Assembly: GCA_015178975.1 (NCBI GenBank)
Contig: WHVD01000004.1
Location: forward strand, 1,550,001-1,614,000
DNA: 64,000 nt
DNA from: Hysterangium stoloniferum
Taxonomy: Eukaryota > Basidiomycota > Agaricomycetes > Hysterangiales > Hysterangiaceae
Direction: 5' to 3'
Each line of letters starts with the position of its first letter. Within the stretch, counting starts at the first letter, position 1. Shown here piece after piece: positions 1 to 11,214 of this stretch. A program made the position numbers and the translations under genes. The notes under the pieces were generated by a model that saw only the letters and a program-made list of their open reading frames with translations, was not told where the DNA came from and made no database searches.

Positions 1-1250
1 TGGACATATCTACCTGCTGTCCTCCATGGAACTTTCTGCAAACCAGGATTTCCTGGATGAGCATTTGTCCATAGGTTTTATCCAACCCTTGAAGTCTCCT
101 TTTGGAGCATCCATTTTGGTTGTTAAGAAGAAGGATAAATCCCTCTGACTATGTGTTGATTTCAGAGGACTCAATGCTATTACATGGAAGGATAAGTATC
201 TGCTCCCACTTATATCTGACCTGCTTGACACTCCATGGAATGCCCAGATTTGTAACAAGATAGACCTTAAACATGCCTACCACTTGGTCTGGATAGCTGT
301 GGGAGACGAGTGGAAAACCACTTTCAGAACCTGTTATGGGGCTTTTGAGTGGTTGGTGATGCCCTTCAGGCTCACCAATGCTCCATCTGTTTTTCAAAAA
401 TTTATTAATGATATTTTTTCTGACATGCTTGGTGTATGCCTCATTGTTTATCTGGATGACATTCTTATCTACTCTGAGGACCCCATGGCACATGACAAAC
501 AAGTCCACAAAGTTCTCTGAAGACTCAGAAAACATGATCTATTCACAAATAGTAAAAAATGTATTTTTGACACAGACTCTGTGGAATATCTAGGTTTCAT
601 AGTGGGACCTGACAGATTGCGTATGGATAAAGCCAAAGTACAAGTCATCAAAAAAAGTCAAAGATGTACAATCTTTCCTCAGCTTTTTTTTACTGATGGT
701 TTATCTGCAGATATTCCGAGATCACTGTCCCCCTTACTCATCTTACATACAAGGGTGCTCCATGGAATTTTGATGATACATAAGTGTCAAAAAGTTTTCA
801 ACCTTTTAAAAGATCTTCTTCTTCAGCTCCAATCCTTTCACATTGGAAACTGGACATTCCACTCATTGTTGAGATGGACACCTCAGACTATGCACTTGGA
901 GCCATTCTGTCTATCCAGGACTCTGATGGAGAAGTCCACCCCATGGCTTTTCAATCCCAGACTTTCACTGGACTGGAGCTCAATTATGACGTCCATGACA
1001 AGGAACTCCTAGCAGTTTTTGCAGCTTTCAAATCATGGTGACTCTATTTGGAGGGTTTGGGAATTCTGATTGACATTGTAATGGATCACAAGAACCTGGA
1101 ATATTTTTCAACCACAAACATTTTGACCTGTCAGCAAGCCCATTGATCTGAATACCTATCAGCCTTTAATATGATTATCCATTTTCAATCCAGCCGCCTC
1201 AGTGGCAAACCTGATGCTTTGACTAGATGATGGGATGTCTATTCTAAAGA
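1..1250 (+). pseudogene. Ty3/gypsy pol relic (element T1): reverse transcriptase and RNase H
   Basis: The plus-strand translation carries reverse transcriptase landmarks: the VVKKKDKS region near 120-145, CVDFRGLN near 150-175, NKIDLKHAYH near 255-285 and the catalytic YLDDILIYS at about 448-475. RNase H follows at about 830-1040, with the EMDTSDYALGAILS and LNYDVHDKELLA motifs. This is the polymerase half of a chromoviral-type Ty3/gypsy polyprotein, which copies element RNA into DNA. The frame is broken by stops at 146, 518, 1039 and 1228, each where Arg is expected, and by a deleted thumb/connection region near 650-780. The 5' part of the element lies outside the window. The family call is firm; the element is dead. 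Confidence 0.93.
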
Positions 1251-1283
1251 GGGGAGCAACAACTATGCCATGGTAAACCCACA

Positions 1284-2580
1284 TTGAGAACTAAATCAAG
1301 ATATTCTATCGGCAATCCACTAGATCCAATAACCAAAGCACACCTTGACAATCCCATGGACCCCGGTCAACCATGGTGGTCTCTTGACCAGCATGGTTTC
1401 ATTAAACTTGACAATTGTATATATGTACTGGACTCTGACAGCCTCCACCTCAGCATTCTCCAATACAAACATGACTATCCACTCTTAGGACATTTTGGGT
1501 TCAACAAAAATCTATCATTGATAAGAAGAGAATACACTTGGACCAGACTCCAATATTTCATTAAGCACTATTGTAAATCTTGTATTACTTGTTCACACTC
1601 CAAATCACAGTGTTGCAAGCCATATGGCCTTCTGAAACACCACTCAGTGCTGGAACACCCATAGAATTCCATCTCTATGGATTTCATTGAACACCTACCA
1701 GACTCTGAAGGTTTTTCTGCCATTCTAGTTGTTGTTGACAGATTCTCAAAACAAGATATTTTCATCCCTACACATGACACCATCACATCCATGCAGTTAG
1801 TGGAACTGTTTATTGTCAATGTATTTTCCAAGCATGTAATTCCATCCCATGTGACTTCCGATTGAGGATCAGAGTTTGTATCTCACTTCTTTAGATCCCT
1901 CAGGAAATCCTTGGACATGAAGTTACACTTCACATCTGGACATCACCCAGAAGGTGACAGACAAACCGAGCATGTCAATCAGACAGTGGAACAATATCTC
2001 CACATGTGTATATTGCAACTACCAACAGGACAATTGGAAATTCTTGTTACCACTTGCAGAATTTGCTTACAACAATGGACCCTTGGCCACTACTGGCATT
2101 TCCCTGTTCTTTGAAAATAAAGGGTGCAATCCAAATATTATGGTACACCCAGAACAGAATCTTGCCTCCGCCTGTGCTCAAGAGTTCATCACAGACCTCC
2201 ACAAGCTCCATGAGGAACTCCAGGCTGCAATAAAATCTGCCCAAGAGCAATATCAGCATTCAACAGACAAAAACTGGATTCTGCCACCCAACTTCAAAAT
2301 TGGTGATTGTGTTCTTGTCAAAGCTCAATTATTCCAGACTACCCATCCATCAAAGAAACTTGCTGAAAAATATTTAGGTTCATTTGAAATAATAGCACAA
2401 GTAGGTTCAGTATCATGGACCCTGCAGCTTCTGGATAGCATGTGCACAGTATACCCAGTATTTCATGTCTCTATGCTAGAACCATGTACTGCTAACACTA
2501 TCCCAGACCACATGCAATTCTCTGCCCCCCTCTGGTCATTATTAACAGAGAACCTGAGTTTTAAATCTCTCAAATTTTAG
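1284..2580 (+). pseudogene. T1 integrase relic
   Basis: The HHCC zinc-binding domain is visible at about 1480-1610 (GHFGFNKN then CKSCITCSHSK). The DDE core starts at 1677 with MDFIEHLPDSEGFSAILVVV and VDRFSKQ, continues through VTSD, an in-frame TGA at 1863 and GSEFVS, and reaches the GHHPEGDRQTEHVNQ block near 1940-1985. The C-terminal part of integrase lies at 1990-2540, where a frame change occurs. Family role: inserts the cDNA copy into the genome. It follows the RT relic directly, as expected for gypsy order (RT-RH-IN). The TGA at 1863 sits where Arg is expected. Confidence 0.9.
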
Positions 2581-2589
2581 GCTCAAAAG

Positions 2590-2766
2590 TATATACAGCA
2601 TTGACACACTTGTAAACTGCTTTACTTGGTTAAGTGGGGAGGTTATGAGGGCACAGACGAAGACACATCATGGATTTTGGCCACAGAACTCAGTAATGCC
2701 ATGAAGACCATCACTGACTTTCACAAAACTTACCCACTCAAACCCAGACCATTATCCTCTGTCTAG
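2590..2766 (+). pseudogene. T1 chromodomain tail
   Basis: Downstream of integrase the translation gives YLVKWGGYEGTDEDTSWILA followed by AMKTITDFHKTYPLKP and a stop at 2764-2766. This matches the layout of a chromodomain at the end of chromovirus polyproteins, thought to steer integration to marked chromatin. It is separated from the integrase frame by a stop and frame change near 2580. T2 has a weaker equivalent near 26130-26230. Confidence 0.75.
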
Positions 2767-2959
2767 CTGCATTCCACAGACCCTGTGTATATGTTGGACT
2801 TGCTTCATTTTTCCCTGTTACCCTATGTCTCTATTTGCTTTTACAGGTTTCTGACTTGTTTTATTTAAGTCTTAGCAGACCTTCCATGAACTTTTATGTT
2901 TCACACTTTTATTTTATTTATTTTTCAAAAAAGGAAGAATTAATTAAAAATTATTATTG

Positions 2960-3900
2960 TTTTCTTTTCAGTCTACATTTCTGGGGCTATGCTTCTGCCC
3001 ACTGTCATTAAACTCCTTGTGGAGTTCTACCAGCTCCTCAGGAACCCTTCCTCATCCCCAGGCTCCTCGGAACTCCCAACCTGGGACTTTGTATATACAC
3101 ACCCACCATACTCTGCCAAGAACCACCAGAACTCCCCGTGGAGTCCCTGGAGAGTCTCCACCATGATCCCCTGCACCTGGTTTCTCTCTTCAAGCAACTG
3201 GTTCTGGGCCTCTATGCCCATGGCTATTCACCCCAAAACTTCCTCCAAGACCCCAGGCCTGTCTGCTGAGCCACCCACTTCCCATGCCATGGGCCCCATG
3301 GGCTCATGAACCAGTGAGCACCTTGATTTGAGGTGCACACATGGCCAACAGCCCAGTCTCCACCCAGACTTCCAGTAACAGTCTATGTTCTGGTCATTAC
3401 AACCAGAACACCATGGGTCATTCCTTGCCTCCAAGTGGACTGGAGCCATCTTCCTTGCCTTCTGTTGACTTGGTCAGCCTTGGACACTCCTGTGGACCTG
3501 CCACTTACCTTTTGAGGGCTCTCCAGCTCTCCCTCAGACTCAGACTCGACCTCTACTGCTTTGCACTAAAAGGCAGAGTCAGTAAAGTCAACTATGTGAA
3601 TCGCTGGGACTTACCTTCCCTGCAGCCTTCTCTGCAGATGTTTTGGCACACTCCATGGCAACCTGCACCACCTCCTCCTCATCTCTCTTCCTGTTCTCTT
3701 GAGCCTCCTTCTCAGCAACCACCACTGCCTGTTACTCTCACGTAAGCTGCTCCTCCTCTTTGCCCCATTCTCCTCCTCCTCCCAATGCCACTGCTGCTCA
3801 GGTATTTGAGGGGCCCTGATCAATGGCCCCCATGGATGACCCAGCTGCTGTGGTTGGTTTGCAAGGTGTTGGTTTTGGACCCATGGTGAGTGGATGATGG
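2960..3900 (-). pseudogene. Antisense ORF in the T1 3' region, with a Zn2Cys6-like cysteine cluster
   Basis: Between the pol stop and the 3' LTR the minus strand has coding-like segments: an Arg/Glu-rich stretch at 3823-3611 and a segment at 3449-3228 with cysteines spaced C-x2-C-x6-C-x9-C-x2-C-x6-C, the spacing of fungal Zn(II)2Cys6 clusters. Frames are broken. T2 has an antisense charged, coiled-coil-like counterpart in the same place (28060-26245) without obvious cysteines. Shared position in two element copies suggests an extra gene carried by this family; its function is not known. A chance antisense frame is possible. Confidence 0.5.
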
Positions 3901-4050
3901 GGGTATAAAAAGAAGAAGAAATTTTATTATTTTGAATTTTTATATAGGCTCATCGCATTTGAACCTTACCTTCCAGATCACATGACTCTTTGACACATGT
4001 GTAACTGATGAACTTTATCAAGTTCTAGAGCCTCTATGGGACTTTGGCAT

Positions 4051-4063
4051 AAAGGGAGGGTAC
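4051..4063 (+). promoter_or_regulatory. Polypurine tract of T1
   Basis: AAAGGGAGGG followed by TAC lies immediately before the TG that opens the LTR at 4064. This is where a second-strand DNA primer is expected and marks 4064 as the start of the 3' LTR. Confidence 0.75.
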
Positions 4064-6156
4064 TGTTTAGGACCGGAAAACCCACCAGGTTCTGGACCTC
4101 ACCTTATATGCACCCAACTCTATATGATACTGAAAGCACAGTCACGACTGAACTCCACCAGGACCCATGCATGTCAAGTCTGTCTATGCCCAACCTTCTG
4201 TGTCTCAAGCATCAGTAATCAGACTCCACTGGGACCCATGCATGTCAAACCTGTCTATGTCTGACTCCATTTCATGCACCACTCACCAGACTCCACCCAG
4301 ATAACCCGTCAGCTCTCTAACTGAGACCTGCTCCTGTTATGGTCAAATGACCTGTCATGTCTTGGATTCCACCTCTGTTCTGTTCTGTCCCTAACACCTA
4401 GTTTGGTGTTTACCCATCCCATTTCATGATTACTTGTTTTGGTTTTATTATTACCAGATTTGGTATTGCATACATCCCACAGTCTATATGTATATTGTAA
4501 GCAATGTTTGTATATACAATCCAGTCAGAAATTCAACTAAAGTTCTTCCCCAGTTACTTAACATATATCCCACTCTATCTCTCATCTGTGTGTTACAACC
4601 GTGTCACAACCCGATGGTCTCCGAGAATACTACTGTCTATCAACATTCCAAGTTATTGATCAAGTCATCATTTCAGCAACCATTGAAACACTGACACTGA
4701 TGTATACCTTCATGGCGATCAAATCCCGTTTATGCCCCTAGCAAAATATACTCGTACCATCTGGTTATGCTTTGATACATCCCTTTTCATTATGATGATC
4801 TGTTTTACTCTATGTTTCACATATGCCCGTATATACTTGTAGCCTGTGGACTATTCCCTTTTCTCATAATCCCACTCTTGGCTAAATCTCAGCTTCTGAT
4901 CTTATTGTAACCTTCTGGTTTCTAGTCAAGTCTATTTGTAAAATAGTGTTTCTGCTCTTCCCTTAGTTAGTAGTTTCTAGATGCCGATAACTCGTATATA
5001 AGACCCGCTGTAATGTAACTTCTAGACAATCAGAATATCAACTTAGATACCCCTCTAATCTCCGACTCCATTATCTATTAATGACCACCACATTCTGACT
5101 CCATCCGATTTACGATTCAACCTACATGTAATGTATTCAGGGGTTTCTCTTAGATAGCTCAATATATGCTATAGTGTCACAGAGCTTCAACAATAAAACA
5201 AGCAAAGGTCCAGTAATTTAAATACTGATAGATTAATGAGCTGGGCTATGAAGCTTAAACAACTCAAATAAATGCTTATTTTGATTATTGAAAGGTTCAA
5301 TAGAACAATATATGACTCTTTAGCAAATAAAAGAACTATTCCTTGAGAATAGGGGCTAGAAGCTGAATATATGCACAGTAACTTAGCAGAGACTTGATAT
5401 AAAGCTTCGGATTCTTGTATGCTTATTTATAACTATTAATAGTTATTTAACAAGGTGTTAAATAATTTATTAATAGAGAAAATAATGTGTATTGGATTAT
5501 TTGAGTGCTTGTACTTGATTAATTCAATAAACTTAGGGCTGGGCCTTAAATAATCTAGTATTGGCAGGGATTTTAGTAAGGATACTTATTTTAGGTTTAC
5601 TATGTATTTAGTAAGCCTAAGGGTAGCTGTGAGGCTGGGGGAACTTAGATGATTAGTGTTAAGAACTGGAAACTGACTAATGTCGGTGGACCGACGGGGA
5701 CCGATCACAAGGACTTGGCTTCAGCTTATGTGCTGTGCCCTCGCAGTAATCTGTTGGGTGTCCTTAAATGTCGGGCAGGCAAAGACTAGTCTCAATCAAT
5801 ACCTCTCGGTGAACTACAGATCAGAATCGAGAGATAAGTTGAGTGTTGGGCCAAGGGGTCGGGGACCAAAAGGGGGGTGAGCACACGCAAAGGTGGAAGA
5901 TGGAATTCTTAGTATGAGACTTCTGGAGGTGTAAGAGGGTATTCTGAGTCGATATTCTGATTGCCTAGTAACTACAACTACAGTGGGTTCATATACAAGT
6001 ATCAGGCGTCTAGAAAATACTAACTAGGAGAAGGGCGGAAAACGGCATTAACAATAAGCTTGACTAGGAACGGGAAGTTTATGATTAGTTTGGAGGCTGA
6101 TGATAACCGAGAGTGGAATTACGGTAAAAGGAAATAGTTCGAGGGTTACAAATATA

Positions 6157-7757
6157 CAGTAGGAAACAAAACCCTTACAATGTTTTGTACTTTTTGAAAG
6201 ACATGGCTATTCCTCAAAAAATAAATTCTGTAAATTGCTGAAAATATTATGTAATATACTTCAACATCATACCTTCCAGAAATGCACAGCCACAAGGCAC
6301 CATGTCCTTATTTGGTAAGTCCACATCACACACAAACCAATAGTTCATTGTAAGGGTTTTGTTGCACACTATTTTGAGACTATTATTACACGAAATTAGT
6401 ATTTAGTATGGCCCCCCTTTGCTCTAATAACTGCTGCAAGTCTTCTAGGCATACTCTCAATAAGCTTCTGACACTCCTCCTTTGGAATCTCTTCCCACAC
6501 CTTCTGCACCCTCTCCCACAGTTCATGAACACTATTTGCAGGCTGTTCATACTCCCCCAGCTTCTTTTTGACATGATTCCACAGATGTTCAATAGGATTC
6601 ATGTCAGGAGATTGTGCAGGCCACTTGAGGACTGTAACATCATGGTCAGTGAACCATTTCTGGGGCTTTTGTTGGTGTGTTTGAGGTCATTGTCTTGTTG
6701 AAACACAATGTCAGCCACTGTTTTGTTGTAATATTTGAGGGTTTGCTGGAGTTCATCATCCAGGATCTCCACATAAAGTTCAGCATCCATCCTCCCATCA
6801 ATTCTGGTTGCAAACCCAACCCCATCCCAGCCCACGCATTCCCACATCATCAGGTTTCCTCCTCCAAACTTGACTGTTCCCTCTACTAACCTATCATTTA
6901 AACCCTCACCCACATTTTTCCACACATATTTCCTTCCATCTGATCCCAGCCTATTAATCTTAGTCTTATCAGACCATATGACCCTTTTCCAGTCTTCCAG
7001 GGTCCATTCCAAATGCCTTTCTGCAAACTCCAATCAAGATTTCCGATGATGAGGTTTGAGAAGTGGCCTTTTTCTCTTTACCACAGTCCTCATGCCTATG
7101 GTGTTGAGGTGGTGACACACTGTTTGTGAAGTAATAGGAGTGTTGATGATGTCTATAAGTTTCTTGGTTGCCTGTGTGGCATTATCAACCTTCCCCATGC
7201 AAATTATTCTTCTAGCATAGGCAACATTGGCTGTGGTAAGCTTTGTAGGATGGCCACCAGAGCATTTGGGGAGGTCAGGGAAATGCTCAGAGCGAATACG
7301 ACTGATGGTTGCACTGCTGAGATGAGTTTGGTAACATATTTGAGCTCCAGAAATGCCAGAGTCAAGTAGAGTAAGAACATGTTGGATTTGGCTGGAGGAG
7401 AGCTTTTTCATTGTGAGTAGGGTGATTGTGGGATTCCAACTGGTTGCTTTCATCTTATATACATTGAGAAAGAGTGGTCACATGACTTTGTTGAACTTTA
7501 TAAACAAAGTCATGTGACTAGGACCCATTTTGAACTTTAAAAATGTGTGCAACAAAACTCTTACAATGAGCTATTGGTCTGTGTGTGATGTGGACTTACC
7601 AAATAAGGATGTGGTGCCTTGTGGCTGTGCATTTCTGGAAGGTATGATGTTGAAGTATATTACATAATATTCTAGGCATTTTACAGAATTTATTTCTGGA
7701 GGAATAGCCATGTCTTCTAAAAAGTACAAAACATTGTAAGGGTTTTGTTGCCTACTG
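6157..7757. mobile_element. Tc1-type DNA transposon with long compound inverted ends
   Basis: A 1601 bp element starts CAGTAGG and ends CCTACTG with TA on both sides (6155-6156, 7758-7759). Each end is an inverted repeat of roughly 200 bp (6157-6363 against about 7550-7757). Each end again carries AACAAAACCCTTACAATG at its outer edge and the reverse complement at its inner edge, so each end is itself a small inverted-repeat unit. The related LTR-B copy at about 9690-9700 shows the uninterrupted TA site. The transposase lies on the minus strand between the ends. Confidence 0.92.
6396..7453 (-). pseudogene. Tc1/mariner transposase (DD34E/DD35E type), inactivated
   Basis: Reading down from 7453, a helix-turn-helix N-terminal half (KKLSSSQIQHVLTLLDSG, then a TISRIRS helix and GGHPTKL) leads to the catalytic half. 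The first Asp is in VIWSDKTK, the second in VFQQDND with a following KHT, and the Glu in NPIEHLWN near 6600. It would cut and rejoin DNA at the element ends. Two lesions are seen: an in-frame TGA at 7034-7036 where Arg is expected, and a frameshift near 6640-6655. The C terminus ends near 6396. Confidence 0.92.
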
Positions 7758-8959
7758 TATATAGACATGTGAAACATAGGATAGAGCGGATCATCATAAT
7801 AAAAGGGATGTATCAGAGTTTAACCAGATAGTTCGAGTATATTTTGATGTGGGCGTAAATGGAGTTTGATCACCGCAAAAACATACATCAGCATCGGGAA
7901 GTTGATGGTTTCCGATGTGGTGACTTGAACAGTAACTTGAATCATCAATATGTGGCGATAACCTCGGGGACTGATAGGGTTGTGACACGGTCGTAACAAT
8001 TAGCTAAGTTCAAGAGTTGCTGACAAAGATTCAAGATTCTGCAAGTGTGGGTGCTTGCAGTTAGTGTATCAGACTAAGGCTATTATTGTCCTTAGGATGA
8101 TTAGATAAGCTTCTGAGCTGTGCAGTAAAATGTGTGTGTGATAGATTGTTTATTTTGAAATTTACCCTCCTTATACATATAATTTTGATAACTAAATTAT
8201 TTAACTATTTGTTTATTTTATGAAATCATTAATGAGTCAATAATGATATCATGCAGCACATAAGCTGAAGCCAAGTCCTTCCGATTGGTCCCCATCAGCC
8301 AACCAACATTAGTCAGTTTTCTGTTCTTAACACTGTGAAGCACAATGCTATCGACCTCATTGGAGCCCACAGGCTTTCTGACTGACCTCCCAACATATCA
8401 CCTACCACCTATCAACCTATTGACTACACCCAGACTCCCCAGGTTTCCTGTTTGCCTATCTGAAATTGGACATTATGATCTCACAAGGGTGCAGCCTACA
8501 AGCTGAAGCCAAGTCCTACTGGATTATCTGTAGGTTTCTCTGGAAACCTTCCACTAAGCTCTGCATGTCCTTTAACAATATCAGATCTAAGGTGTAAGTA
8601 CAATGCATGGAAACTAATATAGACTTTCTGGTAATTGTAACTGGGAATTGATGGTGTTCCAGAGGTGGGAGTTTTATCAGAATCACTCAACCTATATAGT
8701 CTAGGATTGTTGAACTTGCAATCTGATCAGGAAATCAACTAGCATCCACTTAGCCCTTATCTAGTATCTGCCCTTGTCACTAATAACTACTCTTTTGTCT
8801 CAACTTGCATCAGTGTATTCTTGGAGCCCCTGGGTCTCCCAAATTTGACTCACTGTATATTCTGAGACACTCCAGGATACCATACCCATCAGTCTGAAGT
8901 TAAGATACAATGATCATGTGAGGCCACAGCACATAAGCTGATACCAAGTCCTAACCATC

Positions 8960-10221
8960 TGTTATGATCCATTCCTGGATATTTCAATATTCCAATATAA
9001 CCTTCTGTTCTCAGATATTCCAATATTCCAATGTATTCTCCACCTCCAGAAACTAACCAATCTCCAGACATATCAAACTTCACCCTTGTTCCATATTTGG
9101 GAACTTGTCCTTTGAGAATTATTCATTCATTTGTTTATTATGTTCCTCATTCAGACATTCTACCCTAATCTGTTCTTATTGCGATCTCAATCCATAGTAC
9201 AGTAGCCAGAGAATCTATATTAGTGTTTAGAACTGACTAATGTCGGTACGCCGCGGAAGGACTTGGCTTCAGCTTATATGCTGCACCCTCACAAATATCT
9301 GTCAGGTGTCCTTAAATTTCAGATGGGCGAAGACTAGTCCTAATGAGTACCTCACCAATCAGGACCGAAGGATAAGTGGAGTGTCGGGCCAAGGGGTTGG
9401 GACCAAGAGTGGGTGAGTGCACGCATAGGCAGAGAGCAGGATACTTATGTAGTATTAGATTCCTAGAGATGTACGTGGGTGTTCTGAGTCGATATTCTGA
9501 TTGCCTAGTAACTACAACTACAGCGGGTTCATATACAAGTATTCAGTGTCTAGAAAGTACTAACTAAGGGAAGAGCAGAAACATTATTGACAAATAAACT
9601 TGACTAGGAATGGGAAGGTTACGATAAGTTCGGAGGCCGTGATTAACCGAGAGCAGAGTTATGAGACAAAAGGAAATAGTCCAAGGGTTACAAGTATATA
9701 TAGGCATATGTGAAACATAGGGTAGAACAGATCATCATAATAAAAAGGGGATGTATCAGAGTATAACCAGATAGTATGAGTATATTTTGACAGGGGTGTA
9801 AACAGGGTTTGATTGCCATGAAAGCATATGTCAGTGTCGGGAGACCGACGGTTTCCAATGCGATGACTTGAGTGATAACTTGAAATGTCGATAGGCGGCG
9901 ATAACCTCGGGGACCATCAGGTTGTGACACAGTCGTAACAATTAGTTTCTGTGCAAGTGTACTTACACCTCAGATCTGATATTGACTTTGTTAGCTGATT
10001 CCTCTTCTCTTTCTGTACACTCAATATTTGGAACTCTTCAGAACTTTGAATATCTGTAAGCTCTCTGACACTTATTAGCCCTCTGAAATTAAGGACATAC
10101 AAGTGTTTGCATAGGGGCACAGCACATATCCTGAAGCCAAGTCCTCACCCTACCTGGAAGTATCCAAGTTCTCAGTTATTTCTCAATAGTTCTGGAATAA
10201 GTCCTGACATGGAACTTAACA
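8960..10221 (+). mobile_element. Solo LTR-C inserted in LTR-D, interrupted by LTR-B
   Basis: It starts TGTTATGATCCATTCC and ends GGAACTTAACA, with CCATC on both sides (8955-8959 and 10222-10226). Its own length is about 540 bp (8960-9223 plus 9946-10221). The same LTR is the 5' LTR of element T2 (18857-20976). Confidence 0.92.
9224..9940 (-). mobile_element. Solo LTR-B, reverse orientation, inserted in LTR-C
   Basis: A 717 bp unit runs TGTTTAGAACTG to GTCGTAACA with ATTAG on both sides (9219-9223 and 9941-9945). The T2 5' LTR shows the empty site (TATATTAGTTCC near 19852). This copy lacks the Tc1 element seen in the 5657-7998 copy. Confidence 0.95.
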
Positions 10222-10451
10222 CCATCCCTGGAATCCCTGTGAGTTTGCCCTGGATTTCTTCCTATAAGCCCTGAGCTTAACAACAAGGACAGTAATTCCA
10301 TGTCTATAATACATGTCTGGCAAAGAAAGAATGGGACAAGGGTGGGAAATGAAGGCAAACAGAGTATAAAGGGGAAGGCAGAGAGACAAGAGTGTGTGGA
10401 GGGTAATATGGGATGTGGAGGTTGAAGGTGGTGTAAAAGGTATAAAAAAAA

Positions 10452-10529
10452 GTTGACCCAATCTGGGATTGAACCAAGGACCTTCTCACAATATATGCTG
10501 GTGCTCTAACCGCTAAGCTACTGTACCTC
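10452..10529 (-). pseudogene. tRNA-like sequence (decayed tRNA or SINE head)
   Basis: On the minus strand TAGCTTAGCGG fits the Pol III A box and GGTTCAATCCC fits the B box at the right spacing, followed by a T run. The acceptor ends pair imperfectly (about six of seven, several wobbles) and no convincing anticodon stem forms, so no isotype is assigned. Probably a tRNA pseudogene or the 5' head of a SINE. Confidence 0.5.
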
Positions 10530-11106
10530 ATGGTCTGGTGTTATACAGTATGATTGACTATATATATAGCATCAACTGTAATATTTGCATATAGGTCCTT
10601 TCTGGCTCTTAATGTCAAATTATCAATTTAAAGTTATTATCACTTTTTAAACAGGGTTTAGTAGTGGTATCTAGGCCCATCTAGATGTAGTTCAAGCCGG
10701 CATATAATAAGTAGTATAACTTGTTCAATAGGACATAGTAGGCCTCATAACTCGGGAAATATTTACATACAATACATGAGATTAGTTGCACAAGCCTATA
10801 TATGAATTGGGCAAGAATTGAATGAGGGGGAGCTACTGCAGTGATATTTATCTGAATGTATCATAAGGTTCATATATACAGATATGTACATATCTAGCTC
10901 TATACTATCTCATACATATCCCAAAATACTTTGTCTTAATTGTGCCCCGTTCCTGAGATATGATACGAATTTCCATGATGCGACAACTCAGATCTCTGCA
11001 ACCAAGCACTCGACATTGCCATCCACGCATTCTGTATATAAGGGATTATAACATGAACTTGCCAAAAATCTAGCAGAGCTTCCTGCTAGTTCGCATCGGA
11101 AGCTAA
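10530..11106. other. No gene recognised
   Basis: AT-rich sequence without a long open frame, a recognised repeat boundary or an RNA gene. Confidence 0.6.
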
Positions 11107-11214
11107 GTGATTACTTTTATAAGTTTTATAAAGCCCCTATTATATATAACCAGCTTGTTTGTATTCCTCCATGTATCAAATCCACCCATGATTCCTACTG
11201 ACGAATCAACTATT

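Larger units (their letters stand above)
5657..7998 (-). mobile_element. LTR-B in reverse orientation, inserted in LTR-E and holding a Tc1 element
   Basis: In plus-strand reading it runs from TGTTAAGAACTGG to GTCGTAACA, flanked by ATTAG (5652-5656 and 7999-8003). The empty site is preserved inside the window at about 25071-25080 (GATTAGCTAA in LTR-E). Its own sequence is 5657-6156 plus 7758-7998, the same family and orientation as 9224-9940. Confidence 0.93.
5127..8250 (+). mobile_element. LTR-E copy inserted in LTR-B, 3'-truncated and interrupted
   Basis: It starts TGTAATGTATTCAGG and aligns along 5127-5656 and 8004-8250 with the complete LTR-E copy at 24545-25804. The right end stops abruptly at about 8250 without the expected CTCACA terminus, and LTR-B resumes at about 8252, so a deletion removed the LTR-E end together with part of LTR-B. 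No matching target duplication is found, consistent with that deletion. Confidence 0.8.
4591..8332 (+). mobile_element. Solo LTR (family LTR-B) inserted in LTR-A, itself interrupted
   Basis: It starts TGTTACAACCGTGTCACAAC and ends GTTCTTAACA, flanked by the direct repeat CTGTG (4586-4590 and 8333-8337). Its own sequence is 4591-5126 plus about 8252-8332. Uninterrupted LTR-B copies at 9224-9940 and 58383-59104 define the ends. Confidence 0.9.
4064..8577 (+). mobile_element. 3' LTR of T1 (family LTR-A), interrupted by nested insertions
   Basis: The LTR starts TGTTTAGGACCGG and ends CTTTAACA. Its real sequence is 4064-4590 plus 8338-8577 (about 770 bp); the rest is inserted DNA. It matches two solo LTR-A copies at 18975-19830 and 20033-20870. 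A TATA-like element and the conserved TACAATCCAGTCAG segment lie at 4480-4530. The flanking 5 bp after 8577 have no partner here because the 5' LTR is outside the window. Confidence 0.85.
8578..10282 (+). mobile_element. Right-hand part of an older LTR (LTR-D), interrupted
   Basis: Its own sequence is 8578-8959 plus about 10227-10282, ending GAGCTTAACA. It carries the conserved CACATAAGCTG motif at about 8930-8952. The left part is absent here and should lie beyond T1, upstream of the window, if T1 inserted into it. Assigned by the shared terminal motif and by the LTR-C target duplication inside it. Confidence 0.6.

Noticed and set aside
3228..3449. Zn2Cys6 spacing as a cellular transcription factor gene
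   Set aside because: It lies antisense inside the 3' part of a gypsy element, frames around it are broken, and no regulator domain follows; kept only as an element-associated ORF.
5657..7998. A complete LTR retrotransposon flanked by ATTAG
   Set aside because: Internal sequence is only a Tc1 element; without it the unit is a single LTR-B of about 740 bp.
10452..10529. Functional tRNA gene
   Set aside because: A and B boxes fit, but the acceptor stem is mostly wobble or mismatch and no anticodon stem forms.
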